A program made the position numbers and the translations under genes. From positions 39,282 through 103,281 of the forward strand of contig NZ_JALIEB010000002.1 of NCBI RefSeq assembly GCF_025755255.1: DNA of 64,000 nucleotides, in the 5' to 3' direction. Shown here piece after piece: positions 35,964 through 43,275 of this stretch; position 1 is the first letter of the stretch; each line of letters opens with the position of its first letter. The notes under the pieces were generated by a model. It was not told the origin of the DNA and searched no databases. It saw only the letters and a list, made by a program, of their open reading frames with translations. The DNA is from Roseobacter sinensis. GTDB taxonomy: Bacteria > Pseudomonadota > Alphaproteobacteria > Rhodobacterales > Rhodobacteraceae.

Positions 35964-37298
35964 ATGAAGAACTGGCTTCGCAAAAATCCTCAGGTGCGCA
36001 CCATCCGTGTGGCCGCCTCCGATCTGAATGGGCAGGCACGCGGCAAGCGCATCCCGGCCCGCTTCGCTGACAAGGCCATCGAAGGCGGCACACGCTTTCC
36101 CATGTCGGTGCTCAACCTCGACATCTGGGGCGAGGACATCGACGACAGCCCGCTGGTCTTCGAGCATGGCGACCGCGACGGGGTGCTGAAGCCGACGGAG
36201 CGGGGATTCATGCCCATGCCCTGGCTCGATGCACCGACCGCCCTGCTGCCGATCTGGATGTTCCATGAAGACGGGCGGCCTTACGACGGCGATCCCCGCC
36301 ATGCGCTGAAAACCGTGCTCGACCGATACGCCGCGCGCGGGCTGACCCCTGTTTGCGCGGTCGAGCTCGAATTCTTCCTGATCGACGATTCCGGCCGGAC
36401 CCTGCAGGTGCCGCCTTCGCCGCGCTCCGGCAAGCGCCGTGTGGCGGGCGAGATCCTGTCCTTGCGCGCGCTCGATCAGTTCGACACGTTCTTCACCGAT
36501 CTCTACGACGCCTGCGAGGAGATGGACATTCCCGCCGATACAGCGATTTCCGAATCCGGTCTGGGGCAGTTCGAGATTAACCTGATGCACTGCGATGATG
36601 CGCTGCGCACGGCGGATGACGCATGGCTCTTCAAGATGCTGGTCAAGGGCATGGCGCGCAAGCATGGGTTTGCGGCCAGCTTCATGGCGAAACCCTATGA
36701 AGACTATTCGGGCTCGGGGCTGCATGTGCATTTCTCGGTGCTGGATGCAGAGCGCAACAATGTCTTTGACAACGGCGGGCCCGAGGGCAGCGACCTTTTG
36801 CGCCACGCGGTGGCGGGCTGCCTCGATGCGATGCCGGGCTCGGCGCTGATCTTTGCGCCGCATGCCAACAGCTTTGACCGGATGGTGCCAGGCGCCCATG
36901 CGCCCACGGGCATCAGCTGGGCCTATGAGAACCGCACCTCGGCCATCCGCATCCCGTCGGGGGCGCCGGCGGCCCGGCGCATCGAGCACCGGGTCGCCGG
37001 TGGCGACGTGAACCCGTATCTCATGTTGGCGGCGGTGTTGGGCGCCGCCATTGCGGGGATCGAGGATGCGGCTGAACCGCCCGCCCCGATCACCGGCAAC
37101 GCCTATGATCTCGATCTGCCGCAGATCCCGCGCGATTGGAAATCCGCGATCGACGCCTTTGAGCAGAGCCCGCAGGTCGCGCGCATCTTCGCGCCTGACC
37201 TCATCCGCAACCTTGTTCTGACCAAGCGGCAGGAGTTGCACTACATGCAGGAGTTGTCCCCTGCCGAGCAGGTCACTATCTACCTCGATACGGTATGA
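35964..37298 (+). CDS. Glutamine-synthetase-family ligase (PuuA-like), first copy
   Basis: A 444-residue glutamine-synthetase-fold ligase. Catalytic segments are CAVELEFFLID (Glu metal ligands), ISESGLGQFEINLMH, GSGLHVHFSVLD with the ATP/metal histidine, and HANSFDRMVPGAHAPTGISW followed by ENRTSAIRIP. The sequence is shorter than GlnA and lacks its adenylylation loop, so it fits PuuA-like enzymes that attach glutamate to an amine using ATP. The actual amine is unknown. The ATG at 35964 opens with MKNWLRKNPQVRTIRVAASD. The operon continues with an amidotransferase 7 bp later and a second ligase. Confidence 0.9.
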   Translation: MKNWLRKNPQVRTIRVAASDLNGQARGKRIPARFADKAIEGGTRFPMSVLNLDIWGEDIDDSPLVFEHGDRDGVLKPTERGFMPMPWLDAPTALLPIWMFHEDGRPYDGDPRHALKTVLDRYAARGLTPVCAVELEFFLIDDSGRTLQVPPSPRSGKRRVAGEILSLRALDQFDTFFTDLYDACEEMDIPADTAISESGLGQFEINLMHCDDALRTADDAWLFKMLVKGMARKHGFAASFMAKPYEDYSGSGLHVHFSVLDAERNNVFDNGGPEGSDLLRHAVAGCLDAMPGSALIFAPHANSFDRMVPGAHAPTGISWAYENRTSAIRIPSGAPAARRIEHRVAGGDVNPYLMLAAVLGAAIAGIEDAAEPPAPITGNAYDLDLPQIPRDWKSAIDAFEQSPQVARIFAPDLIRNLVLTKRQELHYMQELSPAEQVTIYLDTV

Positions 37299-37305
37299 GG
37301 CACGC

Positions 37306-37983
37306 ATGAAAATTGGCATACTGATGACGGGCCATCCGCCGGACACGCTGCTGGAAGACGGGCTCTACGACACCTACTTTGAACGTCTGCTGGACGGGCA
37401 CGGGTTCGGCTTCGAGGGCTGGCCGGTCTGCGACGGCATCTTCCCGGACACGGTCGAGGCTGCGGACGGCTGGCTGATCACCGGCTCGAAACACGGCGCT
37501 TATGAGGATCACGACTGGATCCCGCCGCTTGAGGACTTTATCCGCGCGGCCCATGCGGCACGGCGGCCGATGATCGGCGTCTGTTTTGGCCACCAGATCA
37601 TCGCGCAGGCCATGGGGGGCCGCGTGGAGAAATTCGCAGGCGGCTGGGCCATCGGACGCACCGAATACAACATCGCCGGTCAGACCATGGCCGTAAATGC
37701 CTGGCATCAGGACCAGGTCGTGATGAAACCGGACAGCGCCGAGGTCTTCGCCAGCAATGCCTTCTGCGAAAATGCGGGCCTCGTCTACGGCGACCGGATG
37801 TGGACGATCCAGCCGCATCCCGAGTACGGGTCCGACTTCATCGACGGGCTGATCCGCACCCGCGGCAAGGCTCTGGTGCCGCCGGCGCTGCTGGAGGACG
37901 CATGCCAACGCCTCGATCAGCCCACCGACCGGATGGCGGTCGCCGACATGATGGCGGCGTTTTTCAAGAAAGAGAGGGCCTGA
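37306..37983 (+). CDS. Class I glutamine amidotransferase-like protein
   Basis: A 225-residue stand-alone GATase1 domain. The nucleophile is in MIGVCFGHQIIAQAMGG, the His-Glu pair in WTIQPHPEY near residue 170, and ITGSKHGAYED is the usual oxyanion-loop region. In the Puu pathway the amidase PuuD releases GABA from gamma-glutamyl-GABA. This protein could play the equivalent role, although by sequence it is closer to the GMP-synthase-like class. It sits between two PuuA-like ligases: 7 bp after the first, and overlapping the second start (TGATG). Confidence 0.88.
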   Translation: MKIGILMTGHPPDTLLEDGLYDTYFERLLDGHGFGFEGWPVCDGIFPDTVEAADGWLITGSKHGAYEDHDWIPPLEDFIRAAHAARRPMIGVCFGHQIIAQAMGGRVEKFAGGWAIGRTEYNIAGQTMAVNAWHQDQVVMKPDSAEVFASNAFCENAGLVYGDRMWTIQPHPEYGSDFIDGLIRTRGKALVPPALLEDACQRLDQPTDRMAVADMMAAFFKKERA

Positions 37984-39341
37984 TGGCCGACTGGACAAGC
38001 AACCTTCCTGCGGCCGCGCAGGTCTATCTGGAGGGGCGCCGGCTGGACGAGGTGGAGTGCATCATCTCCGACCTGCCGGGGATTGCACGCGGCAAGGCGG
38101 TGCCCGCGTCGAAATTCGCGCGGCAGGACTACTTCCACCTGCCCGACAGCATCTTTTTCCAGACCATCACGGGCGATTGGGGCGAGGCCGCCGGAGAGGA
38201 CGGGTTTATAGAGAAGGACATGATCCTGAAGCCGGACATGAGCACCGCGACCGCGGCACCCTGGACCGGCGACTGGACCTTGCAGGTCATCCATGACGCC
38301 TATGACAGGGCCGATGTCCCGGTGCCCTTCAGCCCGCGCAATGTACTGAAACGCGTCTGCCAGCTCTATCGCGACAAGGGATGGAAGCCGGTCGTCGCCC
38401 CCGAGATGGAGTTCTTCCTGATCGCGCGCAATCTCGACCCCGCGAAAGACATCGAACCGATGGTCGGGCGCTCTGGCCGACCGGCGGCCGCGCGCCAGGC
38501 CTATTCGATGACGGCGGTGGATGAGTTCGGCCCGGTGATCGACGACATCTACGATTTCGCCGAGGCGCAGGGCTTCGAGATCGACGGCATCACCCAAGAG
38601 GGCGGCGCGGGACAGCTCGAGATCAACCTGCGCCATGGTGATCCGGTGAAGCTGGCCGATGAGGTCTTCTACTTCAAGCGGCTGATCCGGGAGGCGGCGC
38701 TGCGCCACGACTGCTTTGCGACCTTCATGGCGAAACCGATTGCCGACGAGCCCGGCAGCGCGATGCATATCCACCATTCCGTGCTCGACCTGGAAACGGG
38801 CGCCAACATCTTCTCGGGCGAGGACGCGGAGGAGACCGAGGCATTCCAGCACTTCATTTCCGGTTTGCAGCGCCACATGCCCGCCGCCATGGCGGTGATC
38901 GCCCCTTACGTGAACAGCTATCGCCGTTACGTGAAAGATCAGGCGGCCCCGATCAATCTGCAGTGGGGGCGCGACAACCGCACCACGGGTATCCGCATTC
39001 CGCTGTCGAGACCGGAGGCGCGGCGCGTCGAGAACCGCCTCGCAGGGATGGACTGCAACCCTTACCTCGGCATCGCGGCGAGCCTCGCCTGCGGCTATCT
39101 CGGACTCATCGAGCAGCAGGACCCCGCGCCCGAGTTCAAGGGCGATGCCTATGACGGCGAAGGCGACATCCCGCGGGTTCTGGGCTCGGCCCTCGATCTC
39201 TTCGAGGGGGCGACCGAGCTGCACGATGTGCTGGGCAAGGAATTCTCGCGAGTTTACTCCATCGTGAAGCGTGCGGAGTACGACGAGTTCCTACAAGTGA
39301 TCTCGCCTTGGGAAAGGGAGCATCTGCTGCTGAACGTCTGA
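37983..39341 (+). CDS. Glutamine-synthetase-family ligase (PuuA-like), second copy
   Basis: A 452-residue ligase with the same fold as the copy at 35964 but clearly diverged. Segments are APEMEFFLIA, EGGAGQLEINLRHGD, GSAMHIHHSVLD, VNSYRRYVKDQAAPINLQWG and DNRTTGIRIP. The start ATG 37983 overlaps the stop of the amidotransferase, indicating co-translation. Two different ligases in one operon could use different amines, act in sequence, or form a hetero-oligomer. No catalytic residue appears missing in either. Confidence 0.9.
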   Translation: MADWTSNLPAAAQVYLEGRRLDEVECIISDLPGIARGKAVPASKFARQDYFHLPDSIFFQTITGDWGEAAGEDGFIEKDMILKPDMSTATAAPWTGDWTLQVIHDAYDRADVPVPFSPRNVLKRVCQLYRDKGWKPVVAPEMEFFLIARNLDPAKDIEPMVGRSGRPAAARQAYSMTAVDEFGPVIDDIYDFAEAQGFEIDGITQEGGAGQLEINLRHGDPVKLADEVFYFKRLIREAALRHDCFATFMAKPIADEPGSAMHIHHSVLDLETGANIFSGEDAEETEAFQHFISGLQRHMPAAMAVIAPYVNSYRRYVKDQAAPINLQWGRDNRTTGIRIPLSRPEARRVENRLAGMDCNPYLGIAASLACGYLGLIEQQDPAPEFKGDAYDGEGDIPRVLGSALDLFEGATELHDVLGKEFSRVYSIVKRAEYDEFLQVISPWEREHLLLNV

Positions 39342-39401
39342 GCTGGGTCAGACGGCGCGGCGCCGCGCAAGGGTGCGATTTCGGGAGGGTGGCCGGTCCG
39401 T

Positions 39402-40709
39402 ATGGTAGACCTGCTCTATGCCAATGATGAAGTGGGTGCGTACCCCAAGAGCTGGTATGCGGCCAGCACCGATGCGCTTGCCCCCTTCGCCAGCCTGGAC
39501 GGCGAGGTCACGGCGGATGTCTGCGTGATCGGTGCGGGCTACACCGGGCTCTCGGCCGCACTGCATCTGGCGCAAGCCGGCCGCAGGGTGGTGGTGCTCG
39601 AGGCGCATCGGGTCGGCTTTGGCGCATCGGGACGCAATGGCGGCCAGTTGGGCAGCGGTCAGCGGGTCGAACAGGACGCGCTGGAGCGCATGGTAGGCAA
39701 AACCCGCGCGCGGGCCTTGTGGGAGCTTGCAGAAGACGCCAAGGCGCTGGTGAAATCCCTGGTTGCGGAGCACCGGATCGACTGCCACCTGAAACCGGGC
39801 ATCGCCTACACCGCCTCCCGCACGTCCGATGTCAGCGACCTGCACGCCTATGCGGCCCATCTGGCCGACGCATATGGTTATGCGAAGGTGGAGGCTTTGG
39901 ACGCCCAGGCCTGCCATGCCCTCTGCCCCTCGCCCGACTACAAGGGCGGGATCCTCGACATGGGCGCGGCGCATCTGCATCCCCTGGCCTTCGCGCTTGG
40001 TCTCGCACGGGCCGCACAGGAGGCCGGTGTGACGATATTCGAACGCTCCTGCGTCCGCCGCCTCGATCATGGATCACCCGCCACCGTCCGCACCGAAGCC
40101 GGGCGTGTCCGCGCCGATCACGTGATCCTGGCCTGCAATGGCTACCTGTCGTCGCTTGCGCCGATGGTCTCGGCCCGGGTGATGCCGATCAACAACTTTA
40201 TCGTCGCCACAGAGCCCCTGGGCGAAGGCGCTCAGAAGGTGCTGACGCGGGATGTCGCCGTCGCGGACAGCCGGTTTGTGGTCAATTACTTCCGGCTGAG
40301 CCATGACGGGCGGCTGCTCTTTGGCGGCGGTGAGAGCTATGGCTACAGGTTTCCAAACGACATTGCAGCCACGGTCCGCAAACCGTTGGAGGTGGTGTTT
40401 CCCCATCTCAAGGGCGTCAAGATTGATTACGCCTGGGGCGGCACACTCGGGATCACCATGAAACGATTCCCCTACCTTGCCCGCGTCGCGCCGAACGTTC
40501 TGTCGGCCTCGGGCTATTCCGGTCACGGCGTTGGCACCGCGACACATGCGGGCAAGCTGATGGCCGATGCCATCGCGGGGGAGGCCGATGGGTTCGACAC
40601 CATGGGCTGCGTGCCGACCCCTGCCTTTCCGGGCGGTGGCGCGCTGCGCAGCCCGCTGCTCGTGCTTGCGATGAGCTGGTATGCCCTGCGGGACCGCCTC
40701 GGCTTCTGA
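39402..40709 (+). CDS. PuuB-like FAD-dependent oxidoreductase
   Basis: A 435-residue DAO-family flavoenzyme. The FAD loop is VCVIGAGYTGLSAALHLAQAGRRVVVLEA near residue 40, with GFGASGRNGGQLGSGQ, and the C-terminal YSGHGVGTATHAGKLMADAIAGE closes the flavin site. This family includes gamma-glutamylputrescine oxidase PuuB. In this context it probably oxidises the gamma-glutamylated amine to an aldehyde. No aldehyde dehydrogenase (PuuC) is nearby, so the next step is elsewhere or different. It is 60 bp downstream of the second ligase. Confidence 0.9.
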   Translation: MVDLLYANDEVGAYPKSWYAASTDALAPFASLDGEVTADVCVIGAGYTGLSAALHLAQAGRRVVVLEAHRVGFGASGRNGGQLGSGQRVEQDALERMVGKTRARALWELAEDAKALVKSLVAEHRIDCHLKPGIAYTASRTSDVSDLHAYAAHLADAYGYAKVEALDAQACHALCPSPDYKGGILDMGAAHLHPLAFALGLARAAQEAGVTIFERSCVRRLDHGSPATVRTEAGRVRADHVILACNGYLSSLAPMVSARVMPINNFIVATEPLGEGAQKVLTRDVAVADSRFVVNYFRLSHDGRLLFGGGESYGYRFPNDIAATVRKPLEVVFPHLKGVKIDYAWGGTLGITMKRFPYLARVAPNVLSASGYSGHGVGTATHAGKLMADAIAGEADGFDTMGCVPTPAFPGGGALRSPLLVLAMSWYALRDRLGF

Positions 40710-40797
40710 CCCCTCGGCCCGCGTCACAAACTATTCACTTGGCGATCACGCCGCTTAGATTTAGTATTTCCGAAAATCAAATTAAGGAAATGCGAAT

Positions 40798-41985
40798 ATG
40801 ACGCTTCCCGACATGCATGCGGCCGAGCCCATCCCAGAGGCGGCGCGGGCGGAAATCGACCGGCTGCTGCTGAGCGGCGATCTCTTTCGCTATACGGCAC
40901 CGTCTGGTTCACCGGTGGCTCTTCTGGAAGCAGAGTTCGCCGCTCTGATGGGCCGCAAGTATGCGCTGGCTGTCTCGTCCTGCTCAGCGGCCCTGTTCCT
41001 ATCGCTCAAGGCGCTTGACCTGCCCAAAGGCGCAAAGGTGTTGATCCCGGGTTTCACCTTCGCGGCGGTCCCCTCCTCGGTGGTCCATGCGGACTGCGCG
41101 CCGCTGCTCTGCGAGGTGGGTGAGAATTATCGTGTCGACCTCGAGGATTTTGCCGCGCGACTGCCACAGGCCGATGCGGTGATCATCAGTCACATGCGGG
41201 GTCACACCTCGGATATGGATGCAATCATGGCGCTCTGCGATGCAGCGAACGTGCCGGTGATCGAGGATGCCGCCCACTCGCTCGGCACGGTCTGGCGCGG
41301 GCGGAAGATCGGCACGATCGGGCGCGTCGGCTGCTTTTCCTTCCAGTCCTACAAAATGGTCAACGCCGGCGAAGGCGGGATTCTGATCACCGATGATGCT
41401 GACCTCGTCGCGCGCGCAATCATCATGTCGGGCGCCTACGAGCACAATTGGAAGAAGCATCCGGTGCTGCAAGAGGCCTTCTCGCGGCACCAGAACAAGC
41501 TGCCGCTCTACAATCTGCGCTTGGGCAACCTGTCAGCGGCCCTGATCCGCCCGCAGCTCGACGCTCTGCCGCAACGGGTGCGCAACGGGCGGCGGAACCA
41601 TGACTACGTGGCCGAAAAGCTCAATGCCTCGCCCTTCATCGACGTGCCCGCCCCCCTCGACGGAGAAGAGCGCGCGCCCGACAGCATTCAGTTTAACCTC
41701 GTTAGGCTCGATGAGCCGACCATCGCGGCTTTCGCAGCCGCAACAGAGGCGGCAGGCGTGAAGGTCCAGGTGTTCGGACAGAGCACCGACAACGCGCGGG
41801 CCTTCTGGAACTGGCAGTTCATCGAGGACTTGCCAGAGCTGCCGCGTACGCGCGCCATGCTGATGCGCGCCTGCGATGTCCGGCTGCCGGTGCAGCTGAG
41901 CCAGAGCGCATTGGATGCGGTTGTCGAGGTGTTGTTGGCCGCGATGGCGCAGGCCACCGACGCAAGCCGGCCGGCCGTGGCATAG
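40798..41985 (+). CDS. DegT/DnrJ/EryC1/StrS-family PLP aminotransferase
   Basis: A 395-residue PLP enzyme. The acidic pair is in VPVIEDAAHSLG (residues 156-157), and the Schiff-base lysine is Lys186 in FSFQSYKMVNAGEGG. The fold is that of sugar aminotransferases, but in this cluster, away from any sugar-nucleotide genes, an amine or amino-aldehyde substrate is more plausible. The AT-rich 88-bp gap upstream (around 40720-40797) may carry its own promoter, and AAGGAAATG stands near the start. It converges with phaR over a 4-bp gap. Confidence 0.88.
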   Translation: MTLPDMHAAEPIPEAARAEIDRLLLSGDLFRYTAPSGSPVALLEAEFAALMGRKYALAVSSCSAALFLSLKALDLPKGAKVLIPGFTFAAVPSSVVHADCAPLLCEVGENYRVDLEDFAARLPQADAVIISHMRGHTSDMDAIMALCDAANVPVIEDAAHSLGTVWRGRKIGTIGRVGCFSFQSYKMVNAGEGGILITDDADLVARAIIMSGAYEHNWKKHPVLQEAFSRHQNKLPLYNLRLGNLSAALIRPQLDALPQRVRNGRRNHDYVAEKLNASPFIDVPAPLDGEERAPDSIQFNLVRLDEPTIAAFAAATEAAGVKVQVFGQSTDNARAFWNWQFIEDLPELPRTRAMLMRACDVRLPVQLSQSALDAVVEVLLAAMAQATDASRPAVA

Positions 41986-41989
41986 CGGG

Positions 41990-42553
41990 CTATTTCAGCT
42001 TCGAAAGCTTGTCCTGAAGGTCGGCGAGCTGCTTCTTGATCGCGTCGAGGTCTTCGCCGCTTTCACCGCCCGCGTCCTCGTCCTCCGCGTCCGGCGCGCT
42101 CCATCCACTTGTCGTTCCCAGACCGCCGGTCATGGCTTTCAGGAACGCCTTTTGCTGCGCCTGCATCAGTTCGAAGCCGGGCATCTTGGCCATCGGGTTC
42201 ATCGCGGTCATCTTGTCCATCATCTGGCTTTGGCCGTCGCGCAGCATCTCAAAGGAGGCCTGCAGGAACTGCGGAACGATGCTCGCGGTCGGAGACATGT
42301 AGCTGCGCACCAAGTCGTTCAGAACATCGACCGGCAGAACGCTTTCCCCCCGGCTTTCATGCTCGGCGATGATCTGCAAGAGGTACTGCCGTGTCAGGTC
42401 ATCGCCTGACTTCAGATCGACAATCTGAACCTCGCGGCCCTCCCGGATCAGGGTCGCGATATCTTCCAAAGTCACGTAGTCGCTGGTCTCGGTATTGTAG
42501 AGGCGACGGCTGGCATAGCGCTTGATCAGCAACGGTTTGTCTTTTTCTGCCAT
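41990..42553 (-). CDS. phaR: Polyhydroxyalkanoate synthesis repressor PhaR
   Basis: A 187-residue PHA-granule-responsive repressor. The N-terminal domain (IKRYASRRLYNTETSDYVTLEDIATLIREG, residues 10-40) is the DNA-binding family signature. The following region (VQIVDLKSGDDLTRQYLLQII) belongs to the PHB accumulation regulatory domain, and the tail is acidic. PhaR represses phasin synthesis until its binding to nascent PHA releases it from DNA. A CTGC-ATT-GCAG site 23 bp before its ATG suggests autoregulation. It lies downstream of phaP but is separated by a terminator. Confidence 0.95.
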   Translation of the reverse strand: MAEKDKPLLIKRYASRRLYNTETSDYVTLEDIATLIREGREVQIVDLKSGDDLTRQYLLQIIAEHESRGESVLPVDVLNDLVRSYMSPTASIVPQFLQASFEMLRDGQSQMMDKMTAMNPMAKMPGFELMQAQQKAFLKAMTGGLGTTSGWSAPDAEDEDAGGESGEDLDAIKKQLADLQDKLSKLK

Positions 42554-42575
42554 GAGACTTCTCCCTCATCCGGCG

Positions 42576-42586
42576 CTGCATTGCAG
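42576..42586. promoter_or_regulatory. PhaR-type operator upstream of phaR
   Basis: CTGC-ATT-GCAG is an exact match to the CTGC-N3/4-GCAG pattern I recall for Paracoccus PhaR. It sits 23 bp before the phaR start codon, in a position that would block its promoter or leader. Confidence 0.65.
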
Positions 42587-42604
42587 CTTAGGACAGGGTT
42601 TTGC

Positions 42605-42639
42605 AAAAAGAAAGGGCGGGCTTCCGAAAAAGCCCGCCC
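42605..42639 (-). terminator. Rho-independent terminator of phaP
   Basis: GGGCGGGCTT (42614-42623) pairs with AAGCCCGCCC (42630-42639), ten perfect pairs with a 6-nt loop. On the minus strand it runs into TTTCTTTTT. It is 49 bp past the phaP stop and separates the phasin message from phaR. Confidence 0.9.
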
Positions 42640-42688
42640 TCGAATTAAGCGCCATTCAGGGAGGAAACAGGCGCGAACCAGGAACTGG

Positions 42689-43135
42689 TTACTTTGCAGT
42701 TGCTGCTTTCTTGACCGCAGCAGTTGCCTCTTTGGTGGCTTTCTTAACGGCGGCGGACGCGTCTTCGCTCATGTCCTTGCCGGCAGCCATCATCAACTCA
42801 ACGGTTTCCATCTGTGCTTTTTTCGCGACTTCGGCGAAAGCGGCCATATGCTCGGCGGCGGTTTCCGAGTAGGCCGAGGCGAAGTCGGTCATTGCTTTCG
42901 CGTAGTCGACCGGCTCGTCTTTCGCTTTCGACATCTCGGCCAGTTTGGCCAGGGTCTCTTGGGTCCATTTGCTGGAAATCTCGGTCGACTTCTCGGCAGC
43001 GGTCAGCGCCACGCCAGAAAGCTTCTCGTTCAGCGATGCGGTTGTCTTGAATGCGTCTTCCATCGCTGAAGTGTCGATCGGGAACGCACCCATGACGTCT
43101 TTGAGCATCGCGGTCAGGTCAGGTGTCTTGGTCAT
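42689..43135 (-). CDS. phaP: Phasin, PHA granule-associated protein
   Basis: A 148-residue helical, Ala/Lys/Glu-rich protein of the phasin family (MTKTPDLTAMLKDVMGAFPIDTSAMEDAFKTTASLNEKL...). It has an amphipathic body and an Ala-Lys-rich C-terminal tail (AAVKKATKEATAAVKKAATAK). It coats polyhydroxyalkanoate granules and controls their size. I chose ATG 43133-43135, with AGAGGA upstream; the longer frame crosses the promoter. A near-consensus promoter and a PhaR operator lie 55-107 bp upstream. The terminator at 42605-42639 ends its transcript. The phaR, phaP and phaC genes run in the same direction. Confidence 0.93.
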   Translation of the reverse strand: MTKTPDLTAMLKDVMGAFPIDTSAMEDAFKTTASLNEKLSGVALTAAEKSTEISSKWTQETLAKLAEMSKAKDEPVDYAKAMTDFASAYSETAAEHMAAFAEVAKKAQMETVELMMAAGKDMSEDASAAVKKATKEATAAVKKAATAK

Positions 43136-43190
43136 ATCTTCAATTCCTCTTGCGCCTGCGGGAGCATCCCGCTTCTCTGCGTCTGCAAAA

Positions 43191-43219
43191 GATATACATG
43201 CTGCACCGCGGCATTTCAA
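43191..43219 (-). promoter_or_regulatory. Predicted sigma-70 promoter of phaP
   Basis: On the minus strand a TTGAAA -35 (43214-43219) and a TATATC -10 (43191-43196) are separated by exactly 17 bp. The spacer carries one arm of the inverted repeat described for 43199-43242. The -10 is about 55 bp from the phaP ATG. Confidence 0.75.
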
Positions 43220-43242
43220 GTCTTTTTTTCTGCGGTGCAGCA
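43199..43242. promoter_or_regulatory. PhaR operator region of phaP: long inverted repeat with a CTGC-N3-GCAG site
   Basis: TGCTGCACCGC (43199-43209) and GCGGTGCAGCA (43232-43242) are perfect 11-bp inverted repeats, 22 bp apart. The second arm contains CTGC-GGT-GCAG (43230-43240), an exact PhaR pattern. The arms bracket the -35 element of the phaP promoter, an arrangement suited to repression. Confidence 0.75.
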
Positions 43243-43275
43243 TCTTTCTTGACGTTAAGGAAAGCGCCGCTGGAA

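Noticed and set aside
35826-37346. Open frame antisense to the first ligase (506 codons)
   Set aside because: Shadow of a GC3-rich gene; crosses the palindrome and two real genes.
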